Assembly: GCA_012839295.1 (NCBI GenBank)
Contig: DUNO01000001.1
Location: 248,001 to 312,000 of the forward strand
Reading direction: 5' to 3'
Length of the DNA stretch: 64,000 nucleotides
Source of the DNA: Clostridiales bacterium
GTDB taxonomy: Bacteria; Bacillota; Clostridia; Lachnospirales; Lachnospiraceae
Within the stretch, counting starts at the first letter, position 1. Each line of letters begins with the position of its first letter. This document shows, one piece after another, positions 27,440 to 36,875 of this stretch. The translations under genes and the position numbers were made by a program. The notes under the pieces are model-generated. The model was not told where the DNA came from. It ran no database searches and worked only from the letters and a program-made list of their open reading frames with translations.

Positions 27440-29188
27440 ATGGTTCAATTAAAGGCAAAGCCATTTCATCTTGATGATAATGGGGTTCAGTGGGTGGAAG
27501 ATACGTTAAAGGGAATGACCCTGGAAGAAAAAATAGGGCAGCTCTTTTGTATGCCCGGATCAACTACTGATAAGAATGTATTAGAAATGCTTACCCAGAA
27601 GGTAGGGATCGGCGGGATTATGTACCGCTCGGAGCAGGCTAAGACGTTGCGGGAAGCCTATGGCATTCTGCAAAGCTCCTCTAAAATTCCGCTCCTGGTC
27701 GCGGCGAATCTTGAGGCCGGCGGGACAGGCCTGGTTTTTGAGGGGACGAATTTTGCCAAGCCCTTACAGGTTGCTGCTACGGACGATGATAGGATGGGCT
27801 ATGCCCTGGGCAAGATCTCCTGCAGCGAGGGGGCAGCGGTTGGATGCAACTGGGCATTTGCGCCGATTGTGGATATCGATATGAATTTCCGTAACCCAAT
27901 CACAAACTGCAGAACCTTTGGAAACGATGCAGACCGGGTCATCCGGATGGCGAAGGGATATATGGATGCGGCGAAGGAAGAGGGCGTTGCGGTCAGCATC
28001 AAGCATTTTCCTGGAGATGGGGTAGATGAACGTGACCAGCACCTGCTGACAAGCATAAACAGCCTGTCGATAGAGGAATGGGATAATTCCTATGGAAAAG
28101 TATACCGGGAGCTTATCGACTATGGCGCCCAGACGGTTATGGTGGGGCATATCGCCCAGCCGGCTTATGAAAAGAAATTCAACCTGACGCATCAGGGAAG
28201 ACCCATACCCGCCTCCCTTTCCAAGGGGATCGTGACAGGGCTGCTGAGAAACCAGCTTGGCTTTAACGGATTGGTTATTACGGACGCTTCCCAGATGGTC
28301 GGGTATACCGTAGGAATGAAGCGTGAGGACGCAGTTCCTGCCGCCATTGCAGCGGGCTGTGATATGTTCCTGTTTACGAAGAATATGGAGGAGGATATCC
28401 AGTACATGTTCCTGGGATACCAGAAGGGGATCCTTACAGAGGAGCGGTTAAATGAAGCTGTTACCAGAATCCTGGCTACTAAGGCGGGCTTGAAGCTCCA
28501 TGAGAAGCAGACGCTCGGTACCCTGGTTCCCGGGGAAGAGGCGCTGTCTGTCTTAAGGAAGGAAGAACATCTTCAATGGACCAGGGAATGTGCGGATAAG
28601 GGAATCACCCTTGTAAAAAATATTGATAATGTGCTGCCGTTAAGCAATGTAAAATATAAAAAAATGTATCTCAATGTGCTGGAGGAGGACGACAGCATCA
28701 ACAGCTCCCTGCGGACAAAAATGAAAGGGCTCTTTGAGGCAGAGGGCTTTGAGGTGCATGTCCGTAACCGGGATCTAAAGATTGATATGGAAGCCTTCAT
28801 GGCTGGTAAGCCTGATGCCCGCACCCTTGAGGTGATCGCGGAAATCGGAGGCAAGGTATCTGATTTCAAAAGTAAATATGATCTGGCAGTATATGTAGCG
28901 AATTTTGAAACAGCCAGCAACAACACTGTGATACGGATTAACTGGAAGGGGCTTGGCGGCATGGGTGATGACACCCCTTGGTTTGCAGCAGAGATACCAA
29001 CGATTTTCATCAGCCTTGCCAATCCATATCATCTGCTGGATGTGCCGATGGTACAGAGCTATGTGAACGCCTATACAAATAATGAGGCAGTACTGGAAAG
29101 CCTGATGGATAAAATCATGGGACGCTCCGAGTTCAAAGGAAAGAGCCCGGTTGATGCATTCTGTGGAAGAGAAGATGTGCGGTATTAA
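27440..29188 (+). CDS. GH3 enzyme of the NagZ-like (beta-N-acetylhexosaminidase) type, cytoplasmic
   Basis: A 582-aa GH3 protein. The barrel shows SIKHFPGDGVDERDQH, where D199 and H201 match the Asp-x-His acid/base dyad that sets NagZ-type enzymes apart from other GH3 members, and the nucleophile D282 in VITDASQMVG. The C-terminal domain (about 370-582) includes GITLVKN. Likely substrates are beta-linked N-acetylhexosaminides such as mucin, chitin or peptidoglycan fragments. No signal peptide. GGAGG precedes the ATG. It is divergent from the large AraC regulator and close to sulfatase genes, which fits sulfated or mucin-type glycans. Confidence 0.9.
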   Translation: MVQLKAKPFHLDDNGVQWVEDTLKGMTLEEKIGQLFCMPGSTTDKNVLEMLTQKVGIGGIMYRSEQAKTLREAYGILQSSSKIPLLVAANLEAGGTGLVFEGTNFAKPLQVAATDDDRMGYALGKISCSEGAAVGCNWAFAPIVDIDMNFRNPITNCRTFGNDADRVIRMAKGYMDAAKEEGVAVSIKHFPGDGVDERDQHLLTSINSLSIEEWDNSYGKVYRELIDYGAQTVMVGHIAQPAYEKKFNLTHQGRPIPASLSKGIVTGLLRNQLGFNGLVITDASQMVGYTVGMKREDAVPAAIAAGCDMFLFTKNMEEDIQYMFLGYQKGILTEERLNEAVTRILATKAGLKLHEKQTLGTLVPGEEALSVLRKEEHLQWTRECADKGITLVKNIDNVLPLSNVKYKKMYLNVLEEDDSINSSLRTKMKGLFEAEGFEVHVRNRDLKIDMEAFMAGKPDARTLEVIAEIGGKVSDFKSKYDLAVYVANFETASNNTVIRINWKGLGGMGDDTPWFAAEIPTIFISLANPYHLLDVPMVQSYVNAYTNNEAVLESLMDKIMGRSEFKGKSPVDAFCGREDVRY

Positions 29189-29249
29189 AGGCGGCTGGAT
29201 CGCGGAGTGCCTGCCGTTTCACATGTAATTATATAAAATTAAAAAGAGA

Positions 29250-29303
29250 GAACGTGTTGCATCCTAGCTGATAATGCCAGCTGAGCAATACGTTCCTTTT
29301 TTT
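29250..29303 (+). terminator. Intrinsic terminator after the NagZ-like GH3 gene
   Basis: Outer arms 29250-29260 and 29285-29295 pair over 11 nt, with an inner AGCTG/CAGCT pair, followed by a seven-T run. Confidence 0.8.
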
Positions 29304-29330
29304 GCCCTTTTGTAAAGGGGATTATGTATG

Positions 29331-30758
29331 TTACTGCCTGGTACCTGCCACCATATCAGCCGGGATATGCAGCAGATCTGGGTTTACTTCAACCGGAGAA
29401 CTGCAGTGGGCGGATAATTTTGAGATCAGATCATTAATGATGGGGGCGTAGGCTGGGTCGTCAGCCATGTTAAAGTCTTCGTCTGGATATTTTTCGCAAT
29501 CCACAAAGAAAATATCTGCCTCGCTAAGTGACGGATAAACTCCATTGACCCGGGTGTTCATGTCGAGGCGGTATTGCTTGGTACGAATGCATGAACGGCG
29601 GGGCCAGCCCCGGTCTCCGGATAAACGTCCTAATTGCCGGGCCGGGAATGCGCAGCTGTCATACTCCCCGTATCCAATCGTAGCATATACAGCCTGGGGA
29701 TCATGCCCTGAAAAAAGATTAACTCCTTTAAATTGTGGAGGAGCCTCAATTCCGGCTAAATGAAATATTGTTTTTGGGAGATCAATGTTAGAGCATAGGG
29801 TTGATATCCTTTTATCCCCCTTGTCATCGGGAGTAGCAATAATTAAAGGTACGGACTGGCTTGCCCGATGGAATATATGCTTGCCAAGTCCACGGCATTC
29901 GCCGCGAAGGGCACCATGGTCGGCTCCTAAAATCAAGATGGTATTATCTAATTGACCTTGTGCCTGTAAAAAATGAAGCACCTTCCCAATCTCATCATCA
30001 ATCCAGGACACCATACCATAATAGCAGGCTTTGGCCTGAATTAATTCCTCCTCTGTCACGGTATCTAAAGCGATGGCCTGGGCAAATGCCTGCTCAAATT
30101 CGCTGAGGTGGCTGATGTCCGGAAGCTTTCCGCTGAAGGGATAATCCTTATAAATGGTTTCATATCCCCGCTTTACGATAATCGGTGAATGAGGCTGAGT
30201 ATAGGATATACGTATAAAATAAGGATCCGCTTGTTTCGCCATCCAATCAAGGGCATTGGAAGTCACTGTTTCCGGATAATATTCTTTGTCTTGTGGATAT
30301 AGGCTGGCCATATTAAAAGACAATGCGCCTCGTGGAGAGATTTTATGGAGAGTTTCCCGTTCTAAGGCGGATAATCCGAGGTTCATTTCGCTTCCTTGCT
30401 TATTATCCCTTTCAAATGGGTGCATTTGTGGTGGTAAATGGGTTTTTCCAAAGCTAGCGGTATGATAACCGGATTCATGTAAGACCTTAGGAAAGGTAAG
30501 AAAGGAGCCCGGTAACGTGAAAGCCGGAAGAGCAGCCTCGTTATCGTAAACACCGGTGTCCTCCGGATAAAGACCCGTCATAATGCTTGTTCTGGATGGG
30601 ACGCAGACTGGTGAATTGCAGAAACAATTTTCAAACAGATGCCCCCGCTTAGCGATGGAATCGATATTCGGAGTATGCATATCACCTGCTGCGTTGCCAT
30701 AACAGCCTAGCGCATCCGGGCGCAGTTCATCACAAAAGAAGAAAACTATATTTTTCAT
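29331..30758 (-). CDS. Sulfatase 1 (Cys-type, cytoplasmic)
   Basis: A 475-aa type I sulfatase that hydrolyses sulfate esters after conversion of its active cysteine to formylglycine. The modification motif is C52-V-P-S-R56 in SPVCVPSRTSIMTG. Metal-binding residues appear in FFCDELRPDALGCYGN (D10) and ILGADHGALRG; SFGKTHLPP supplies the conserved Lys and His. There is no signal peptide, so it acts in the cytoplasm on imported substrate. GAGGAGG precedes the start. It follows the LacI gene by 30 nt in the same direction. Confidence 0.94.
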   Translation of the reverse strand: MKNIVFFFCDELRPDALGCYGNAAGDMHTPNIDSIAKRGHLFENCFCNSPVCVPSRTSIMTGLYPEDTGVYDNEAALPAFTLPGSFLTFPKVLHESGYHTASFGKTHLPPQMHPFERDNKQGSEMNLGLSALERETLHKISPRGALSFNMASLYPQDKEYYPETVTSNALDWMAKQADPYFIRISYTQPHSPIIVKRGYETIYKDYPFSGKLPDISHLSEFEQAFAQAIALDTVTEEELIQAKACYYGMVSWIDDEIGKVLHFLQAQGQLDNTILILGADHGALRGECRGLGKHIFHRASQSVPLIIATPDDKGDKRISTLCSNIDLPKTIFHLAGIEAPPQFKGVNLFSGHDPQAVYATIGYGEYDSCAFPARQLGRLSGDRGWPRRSCIRTKQYRLDMNTRVNGVYPSLSEADIFFVDCEKYPDEDFNMADDPAYAPIINDLISKLSAHCSSPVEVNPDLLHIPADMVAGTRQ

Positions 30759-30788
30759 AAATCCTCCTCATTACTATAATTCAGTCCA

Positions 30789-31817
30789 TTAATATATGCT
30801 CGGATCTACCGGCTCAAGTATGGGCTGAAGTGTTATTTTCCGTACTTCATCTTTGTTGTTGATGATATTCAATAAGGAACGTGCCGCCTCGGTGCCTGCG
30901 CTGTAGTGGGAAAAGTGGTAGGAGACAGAGCGGTCAAACCAATTCTGCGTTTCTGGTGATTGCAGCGTAAGGTGTTGGATATACAACCGGTCAGACAGTA
31001 TTTTCTGGACCTCCCTGGAGCTACAGATAAAGCAGGTGTCCAAGGGCGCAGAATTCACAATATTTTTTATCATCTGGATGTCACTGATATCAGGCTCAAA
31101 GGAGAAATTATTCTGGGAAAACATACTGGAGTTAGCATCAATACCACCGATGGATATAATTTCATAGGATAAATTATCCTGACCCAGGACAACTGCTTTG
31201 AAGCCTCTTTCACGGGCTGTTTCCTTCGCGTTCTCATAACTGGGGCGAATATAGATAAATTTCTTAAAGCCCTTATTCAGCAAATAGTCTGCACGTTGAT
31301 AGGAGGAAGCAAAATAATCATAGCGGACACTGGATATCGTTGGATTCTCTGACATGCAGTCGATGGTAGAGAAAGGGATATTGTGTGTGTTGATTTGCTC
31401 CAACGCATCCGGCGGTATATCGCTGTGGTTTGAGGAAACATAAATGACCCCATCCGTCTGTGTATTTAGGTATGTGTCTATGAAATTGTATGTGTTGCCA
31501 CGCTCCTGGTCGTTGCATAACAAAATATTATATCCCCTTGGCTCAAGATAAGAGCGGATACCCTGCATGGCGTTATAGTACCTGGGCATATTCAGGGTGG
31601 TTCCCAGACGCACGGCAATACAATAGGAGCGGTTGCTTTTCAGACGTTTTGCTGCACTGTTAGGAATATAATTCAGCTCAGCAACCGCATCGAGGACACG
31701 TTTTCTGGTATGCTCAGAGATTGATTTTCCGGGAGCATTGTTTAATACGTAGGAAACGGTTGCTTGGGAGACGTTAGCCCGCCGGGCAATATCTTTGCTT
31801 GTGATTTTTCTGCTCAT
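30789..31817 (-). CDS. LacI-family transcriptional repressor
   Basis: A 342-aa regulator. The N-terminal helix-turn-helix reads ITSKDIARRANVSQATVSYVLNN followed by the hinge helix PNSAAKRLKSNRS; the rest is a periplasmic-binding-protein-like sensor domain. It is divergent from the sulfatase/ABC operon at 32142 and precedes sulfatase 1 in the same direction, so it probably represses both sides until a (sulfated) sugar binds. TGGAG lies 8 nt upstream of the ATG. TAGCATA or its complement occurs at 31856, 31924 and 32064 in the intergenic region. Confidence 0.93.
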   Translation of the reverse strand: MSRKITSKDIARRANVSQATVSYVLNNAPGKSISEHTRKRVLDAVAELNYIPNSAAKRLKSNRSYCIAVRLGTTLNMPRYYNAMQGIRSYLEPRGYNILLCNDQERGNTYNFIDTYLNTQTDGVIYVSSNHSDIPPDALEQINTHNIPFSTIDCMSENPTISSVRYDYFASSYQRADYLLNKGFKKFIYIRPSYENAKETARERGFKAVVLGQDNLSYEIISIGGIDANSSMFSQNNFSFEPDISDIQMIKNIVNSAPLDTCFICSSREVQKILSDRLYIQHLTLQSPETQNWFDRSVSYHFSHYSAGTEAARSLLNIINNKDEVRKITLQPILEPVDPSIY

Positions 31818-32070
31818 TTTTTTACTCCAATGTAAATGTATTTTATAATAGTTGGTATGCTAAAGTATTAGTAAATTGATGCTGTCCTGTGAATAATTAA
31901 GGGGATTTGCATCTTTTTTATGATAGCATAAATTGGTAATAATATAAAGTGTATTTTGGATATACGTTTCAATAACTATATTTACGATAGGAATTATAAC
32001 AAAGAATTTCGATGCATGGAATATACAAAATGACTAAAAATATTGCTGGTAAATTAGATATAATAGCATA

Positions 32071-32099
32071 TTGACGGCAAAAATAAATGCGAATATAAT
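32071..32099 (+). promoter_or_regulatory. Predicted promoter of the sulfatase/ABC operon
   Basis: TTGACG (32071-32076) and TATAAT (32094-32099) are spaced by 17 nt. A TAGCATA copy (32064-32070) abuts the -35 box and may belong to the LacI operator. The first ATG follows at 32142. Confidence 0.65.
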
Positions 32100-32141
32100 G
32101 GTTATACGATTAAACAAAATTGATCAGGAAAGGAAATGACA

Positions 32142-33533
32142 ATGGGAAAATCACCTAATTTTTTATTTTTATTCAGCGACCAGCATCGGGGAGATTGGAT
32201 GCCTTATGATACAGACACCAAAAGAAAACTGGGTGTAGAAAAGCTGGAATTAGATATGCCGAATATCCGGGGCATTATGGACAGAGGCACTGCATTTAGC
32301 TGCGCTATATCCCCCGCACCGATCTGTGCACCGGCCCGTGCTTGTCTGGCATCCGGCAGGAGGTACAAAAACTGCCGTGTCTATAGTAATAATGTCAATT
32401 TTGATGCAAAGCTGGAGACCTTCTATGGAAAACTGCAGAATGCGGGATACTTCGTGAGTGGTACAGGAAAGTTTGATTTGAACAAGGCGGATCTTGACTG
32501 GGGAGATGGATATCATCCTCTGCTTCAAAAGATTGGATTCTCCGATGCGTCGGACAGTGAAGGGAAGATGGACACCATATGGGCGGCGGTGAAAAACCAG
32601 CCGGGGCCGTATGGAAGGATGCTCAAAGAAGCGGGCTGGCTGGAAGCACATGTTGAAGATATGCTTCATCGCGGAGGGAACACATACCCTACCCCTCTTC
32701 CGGACGAGCTTTATGCTGATAATTGGATTACAAAAAAAAGCACGGATATTATTGAGAAGCTTCCGAAGGATAGTCCCTGGTTCCTGCAGGTTAATTTTTC
32801 AGGCCCCCATGATCCGTGGGATATCACAAAAAAAATGAAGGATGAAGTATCGGGAAGAAAATTTCCTGATGCGGCAGCTTGTACTATTCCTGGAGAAAAC
32901 CAACAGGTGCGTCAAAACTATGCATCGATGATAGAAAACATCGACTCATGCATCGGGAAAATCCTGGAGAAGCTTAAAAAGCATGGCGACCTGGAGAATA
33001 CCATTGTCGTATATGCAGCAGATCATGGGGAAATGATGGGGGATCATGATCTATATGGAAAAGCGAAGCCGGAGCAAGGATCGATACATATTCCACTAGT
33101 CATTGATGCATCGTATTTTGGTGGGAAGCAAGGGATTTGTAATCATACGCCCATAGAGCTTCAGGATTTGGCTGCAACATTTCTTGATTATGCAGGAATA
33201 GTGCCAAAGGATAGCTTGGAATCCCTTTCCTTGAAGCCGATATTGGATGGAAAAAAGGAGCGTGTCAGGGAATATGGAATTTCTGAGCTGATTAATCCAA
33301 ATCAGGCAGGCTTAATACAGAGCTTTGGCGCTATAACGGACGGAAAGCTAAAATTAATTATGAGAGTTGGAGCCGCGGACCGTTTATATGATTTGAGTGA
33401 GGATCCCTTCGAAGAGAATGATATTGCAGCAAAGCAGCCGGAGGAGGTCCAGAGATTAAGGAAAGCATTCGGGGAGCGCGGGCAAAAGCTGGATCCGGCT
33501 GTTGAGCTATACATAAAATCATTTCATGCATAG
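32142..33533 (+). CDS. Sulfatase 2 (Cys-type, cytoplasmic)
   Basis: A 463-aa sulfatase. The formylglycine motif is C62-A-P-A-R66 in APICAPARACLASG. Metal-site residues appear in LFSDQHRGDWM (D13) and YAADHGEMMGDH, and GTGKFDL corresponds to the conserved Lys loop. No signal peptide. ATG 32142 is preferred because AGGAAAGG (32127-32134) is properly spaced; ATG 32136 lies too close to it. First gene of a long operon with sulfatase 3 and the oligopeptide-type importer. Confidence 0.93.
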   Translation: MGKSPNFLFLFSDQHRGDWMPYDTDTKRKLGVEKLELDMPNIRGIMDRGTAFSCAISPAPICAPARACLASGRRYKNCRVYSNNVNFDAKLETFYGKLQNAGYFVSGTGKFDLNKADLDWGDGYHPLLQKIGFSDASDSEGKMDTIWAAVKNQPGPYGRMLKEAGWLEAHVEDMLHRGGNTYPTPLPDELYADNWITKKSTDIIEKLPKDSPWFLQVNFSGPHDPWDITKKMKDEVSGRKFPDAAACTIPGENQQVRQNYASMIENIDSCIGKILEKLKKHGDLENTIVVYAADHGEMMGDHDLYGKAKPEQGSIHIPLVIDASYFGGKQGICNHTPIELQDLAATFLDYAGIVPKDSLESLSLKPILDGKKERVREYGISELINPNQAGLIQSFGAITDGKLKLIMRVGAADRLYDLSEDPFEENDIAAKQPEEVQRLRKAFGERGQKLDPAVELYIKSFHA

Positions 33534-33546
33534 GAGGGAAAGCGAG

Positions 33547-35034
33547 ATGAAAGCGATTATGGTAATGTTTGATTCTTTAAATAAGAATTTTTTGCCTCCC
33601 TATGGATGTGATTGGGTTCATGCTCCCAACTTTTCCCGGCTGGCAGAGCATGCGGTGACCTTTAAAAGGGCTTACGCGGGAAGCCTGCCCTGTATGCCGG
33701 CCCGCAGGGAATTGCATACCGGTAGGTTGAATTTTCTTCATAGAAGCTGGTCGCCGCTGGAGCCTTTTGATGATTCGGCACCTGAAATCCTTAAAAATGC
33801 AGGAATCCACACCCATTTAGTCAGTGATCATGGGCATTACTGGGAGGATGGCGGAGCAACTTACCATACCAGGTATTCTACCTGGGAAGGCGTCCGGGGA
33901 CAGGAGGGGGATCCGTGGAAGGGTAATCTTTCACCATGTATTCAGCCATCAGGAAGGATGGAAGATGAAAATACGGAAATCCCTGCATTTAAACAAAAGC
34001 TTTACCGGCAGGATGCGATAAACCGCAATCACCGCCAAAGCAGCGGTAATAGCTGTCAGCGTCTGACCTTTGACAAGGGTCTGGAATTTATTGAGACAAA
34101 CCAGGCTTATGACAACTGGTTTGTCCAAATAGAATCCTTTGACCCACATGAACCTTTCTTTACCTATGAAGAATACCTGGAGATGTATCACAAGCCCGAT
34201 ATCGGAAAGGACATAGACTGGCCTCCTTATGGACGTGTCCATGAATCGGAGGAAGAGGTTGAGTACATCCGCACAAAATATGCGGCGTTACTTTCCATGT
34301 GTGATGAAAATCTTGGAAGAGTGCTTGATAAGATGGATCAATATGATATGTGGAAGGACACCATGCTTATCGTAAATACGGATCACGGATATCTTCTGGG
34401 AGAGCACGGATGGTGGGCCAAAAATATTATGCCATGCTACAACGAAATTGCTAATATTCCATTATTTATATGGGATCCAAGGTGCAAAGCAAAGGATGAA
34501 TACCGGGAAAGCCTTGTACAGACCATTGATCTGGCTCCTACGCTTCTGGAGTATTTTGGATGTGCAATTCCGGGGGATATGACAGGTAAATCCTTAGCGG
34601 ATACCATTGCAAAGGATGTACCCATAAGAGAGTTTGCAATGTTTGGATATCATGGAAATCAGTTGAACATAACGGATGGAAGATATGTATATATGCAGGA
34701 TGCTGTAAACCGGGAGGTTCCGCTTTATGAATATACCTTAATGCCAAATCATATGAACTGCAGAATGGGAGCCGCCCTTGAACATGCAACGCTGGCGAAG
34801 CCCTTCAAATTCACCAAGAATATGCCCTTACTTAAGATCCCTGCCGCAAAAGGCACGGACACCATAACCGGTTCCTATGGATCCCAGCTGTTTGATTTGG
34901 AAATGGATCCAGGACAATTACATCCGATCAAGGATGAGCAACAGGAAAAGAGGCTGCGTAAGGCGATGAAGGAGCTGATGAAGGGGCACGATGCCCCGGA
35001 GGAATTATTCCGGCGTATGGGCATGACAGATTAA
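33547..35034 (+). CDS. Sulfatase 3 (Cys-type, cytoplasmic)
   Basis: A 495-aa sulfatase. The motif is C49-M-P-A-R53 in GSLPCMPARRELHTGR. Metal-site residues appear in MVMFDSLNKNFLPPYG (D9) and VNTDHGYLLGEHGWW; SDHGHYWEDGG and FDPHEPF supply further active-site positions. No signal peptide. ATG 33547 is chosen (GGAGGG at 33532-33537); the gene begins 13 nt after sulfatase 2. Its sequence is clearly different from sulfatases 1 and 2, suggesting another sulfate position or sugar. Confidence 0.92.
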   Translation: MKAIMVMFDSLNKNFLPPYGCDWVHAPNFSRLAEHAVTFKRAYAGSLPCMPARRELHTGRLNFLHRSWSPLEPFDDSAPEILKNAGIHTHLVSDHGHYWEDGGATYHTRYSTWEGVRGQEGDPWKGNLSPCIQPSGRMEDENTEIPAFKQKLYRQDAINRNHRQSSGNSCQRLTFDKGLEFIETNQAYDNWFVQIESFDPHEPFFTYEEYLEMYHKPDIGKDIDWPPYGRVHESEEEVEYIRTKYAALLSMCDENLGRVLDKMDQYDMWKDTMLIVNTDHGYLLGEHGWWAKNIMPCYNEIANIPLFIWDPRCKAKDEYRESLVQTIDLAPTLLEYFGCAIPGDMTGKSLADTIAKDVPIREFAMFGYHGNQLNITDGRYVYMQDAVNREVPLYEYTLMPNHMNCRMGAALEHATLAKPFKFTKNMPLLKIPAAKGTDTITGSYGSQLFDLEMDPGQLHPIKDEQQEKRLRKAMKELMKGHDAPEELFRRMGMTD

Positions 35035-35210
35035 GGGCACACGGTATCCATAGTTATAGATTTCCCTTCGCTTTAGAGGATGATACGGTCATAGCTATTT
35101 GCCAAAGCGCAGAGGAATTTATATAAATGTAAAGCACGGATCCAATAAATTCAATGGCTTCAGGGCTTTTACAAAATGCATTTAAAAATCATAATAAGGA
35201 GAGGGAAATA

Positions 35211-36815
35211 ATGAAGAAAAAAATTACGAGATGGGTATGTACAGTTATGGCAGGTTGTATGTTGATCGGGTTACTCGCAGGATGTACAAGCGGCAGCAGC
35301 CCGAAGGAGACCGGTACCCCGGATGCAAATTCCGATAACAGCACGGCCACGGACAAAGCAGTAACAAGCATTACGATTGGAACGTCTGATGCCTGGGATA
35401 CATTGACTCCGTTCCGTACAACACAGAGCCAAATGTCATCAATGGTAAGATATATTTATGACAGGCTCGCATATCAGACTGCTGATAACAGGTATATCCC
35501 CCAGGTGGCAAAAAGCTGGGAGGTTGAAGACGATGGTGTTACATGGAATGTTGAGATTTTTGATTATGTAGCAGACTCTGAAGGGAATCATATTACGGCA
35601 AGTGATATTGTATGGATGCTTGAAGAGTCTATGGCACAGGGACTGAAGCCCTGCTACAATAAAATTGCCAGCGTAGAGCAGACAGGAGATTACTCCTTTA
35701 AGGTTGTTATGAAACAAGATATAGTGAACTCCTTTGAGCTTGTCCTTGTAAGCACCTATGTGGTATCCCAGAAGGCATATGAAGCAAGTACAGATGACTT
35801 TGCTGCTAAAACAATATCCACATCTCCCTATCTTGTAACGGATTTTGTATCCGGCTCCCATATTACCTTTAAGAAGAGGGATGATTATTGGCAGAAGGAA
35901 GAATTGATTGATAAAGCCCAAGCCAATAATCTGGAGACGATTACTTATAAAATTATCAAAGAGGCTTCCCAGCAGCAGGTTGCCCTTGAAACAGGAACGG
36001 TTGATGCCTTTGAGAACATTAGTGCAACGGTTGTACCTGCATTTGAAGGTAATGCTTCCTATGAAACTGTCCAATTCCCCAGCAGTAACGGCATTCAATT
36101 ATTCTATTCCGGTGATGAAAGCAGGGTCATAGCAAAGGATGAAGATCTTTGCCGTGCAATCTCTTATGCCATTGATGCGGAAGGACTGGTAGCCGGAGTA
36201 TATAATGGATACGCTAAAGTAATGCATGATGCGGCTGTTGAGAGCGTTGTTGGGTATCTGGAAAAATGGAATGATGAGGAATATTTCCCCTATGACGTGG
36301 ATAAGGCAAAGGAATATCTGGCAAAATCCAATTACAAGGGTGAGGAGCTGGAGCTGCTTTGTATGTCTGATTCTACATCACAGCGTATCGCCCAAATGAT
36401 TCAAAATTATCTGCTGGCAGTTGATATTAAGCTAAAATTAAACATTGTGGATGCAGCGTTGTTTTCCGCATCCCGTTTTGATGGCGCACAATACGATATG
36501 ATTATTATAAATGCAGGTGCAGGATCCTTGCCGGCATTTTGGTCAAACCGCTTTGACAGCACTGCATATGAAAAAGGTGATGGTACGGCACGCAATGATG
36601 AGGTTTTAACAGCAATGCTGTATTCTACATGGACCAATGAAGGCTTTACAGAAGAAAATATCGATGCGGTCCGCCGGTACATAATTGACCATGCATATGC
36701 GTATGGTATGTGTCTTCCTACAAGCTGCAGCATCTATGCTAAGACCCTTTCCATTCAAGAGATCGTCAGCCTCCCCGCCGGTACCCTTGATTTTGCGGCC
36801 TGCGTTTATCAGTAA
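35211..36815 (+). CDS. ABC importer substrate-binding lipoprotein (SBP_bac_5, oligopeptide/dipeptide type)
   Basis: A 534-aa lipoprotein: MKKKITRWVCTV, hydrophobic core, lipobox LLAGC with acylated C25, then an S/T/D-rich linker. The body (TPFRTTQSQMSSMVRYIYDR, VAKSWEVEDDGVTWNV) is family-5 solute-binding protein, which binds peptides, nickel or, in some members, oligosaccharides. The operon partners are sulfatases, so sulfated oligosaccharides or glycopeptides are likely cargo. AAGGAG sets the start. The 176 nt upstream (35035-35210) hold no clear promoter. Confidence 0.92.
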   Translation: MKKKITRWVCTVMAGCMLIGLLAGCTSGSSPKETGTPDANSDNSTATDKAVTSITIGTSDAWDTLTPFRTTQSQMSSMVRYIYDRLAYQTADNRYIPQVAKSWEVEDDGVTWNVEIFDYVADSEGNHITASDIVWMLEESMAQGLKPCYNKIASVEQTGDYSFKVVMKQDIVNSFELVLVSTYVVSQKAYEASTDDFAAKTISTSPYLVTDFVSGSHITFKKRDDYWQKEELIDKAQANNLETITYKIIKEASQQQVALETGTVDAFENISATVVPAFEGNASYETVQFPSSNGIQLFYSGDESRVIAKDEDLCRAISYAIDAEGLVAGVYNGYAKVMHDAAVESVVGYLEKWNDEEYFPYDVDKAKEYLAKSNYKGEELELLCMSDSTSQRIAQMIQNYLLAVDIKLKLNIVDAALFSASRFDGAQYDMIIINAGAGSLPAFWSNRFDSTAYEKGDGTARNDEVLTAMLYSTWTNEGFTEENIDAVRRYIIDHAYAYGMCLPTSCSIYAKTLSIQEIVSLPAGTLDFAACVYQ

Positions 36816-36875
36816 ACGATAATGTGGAAGCAATTGATCGGATATCGCTCCATGATGGAAGGAAGGAACTAGATA

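Noticed and set aside
29331-35034. Phosphonate monoester hydrolases or alkaline phosphatases instead of sulfatases
   Set aside because: Same superfamily, but all three carry C-x-P-x-R motifs with a short downstream G and no phosphatase-type Thr/Ser nucleophile; phosphonate hydrolase activity remains a minor alternative.
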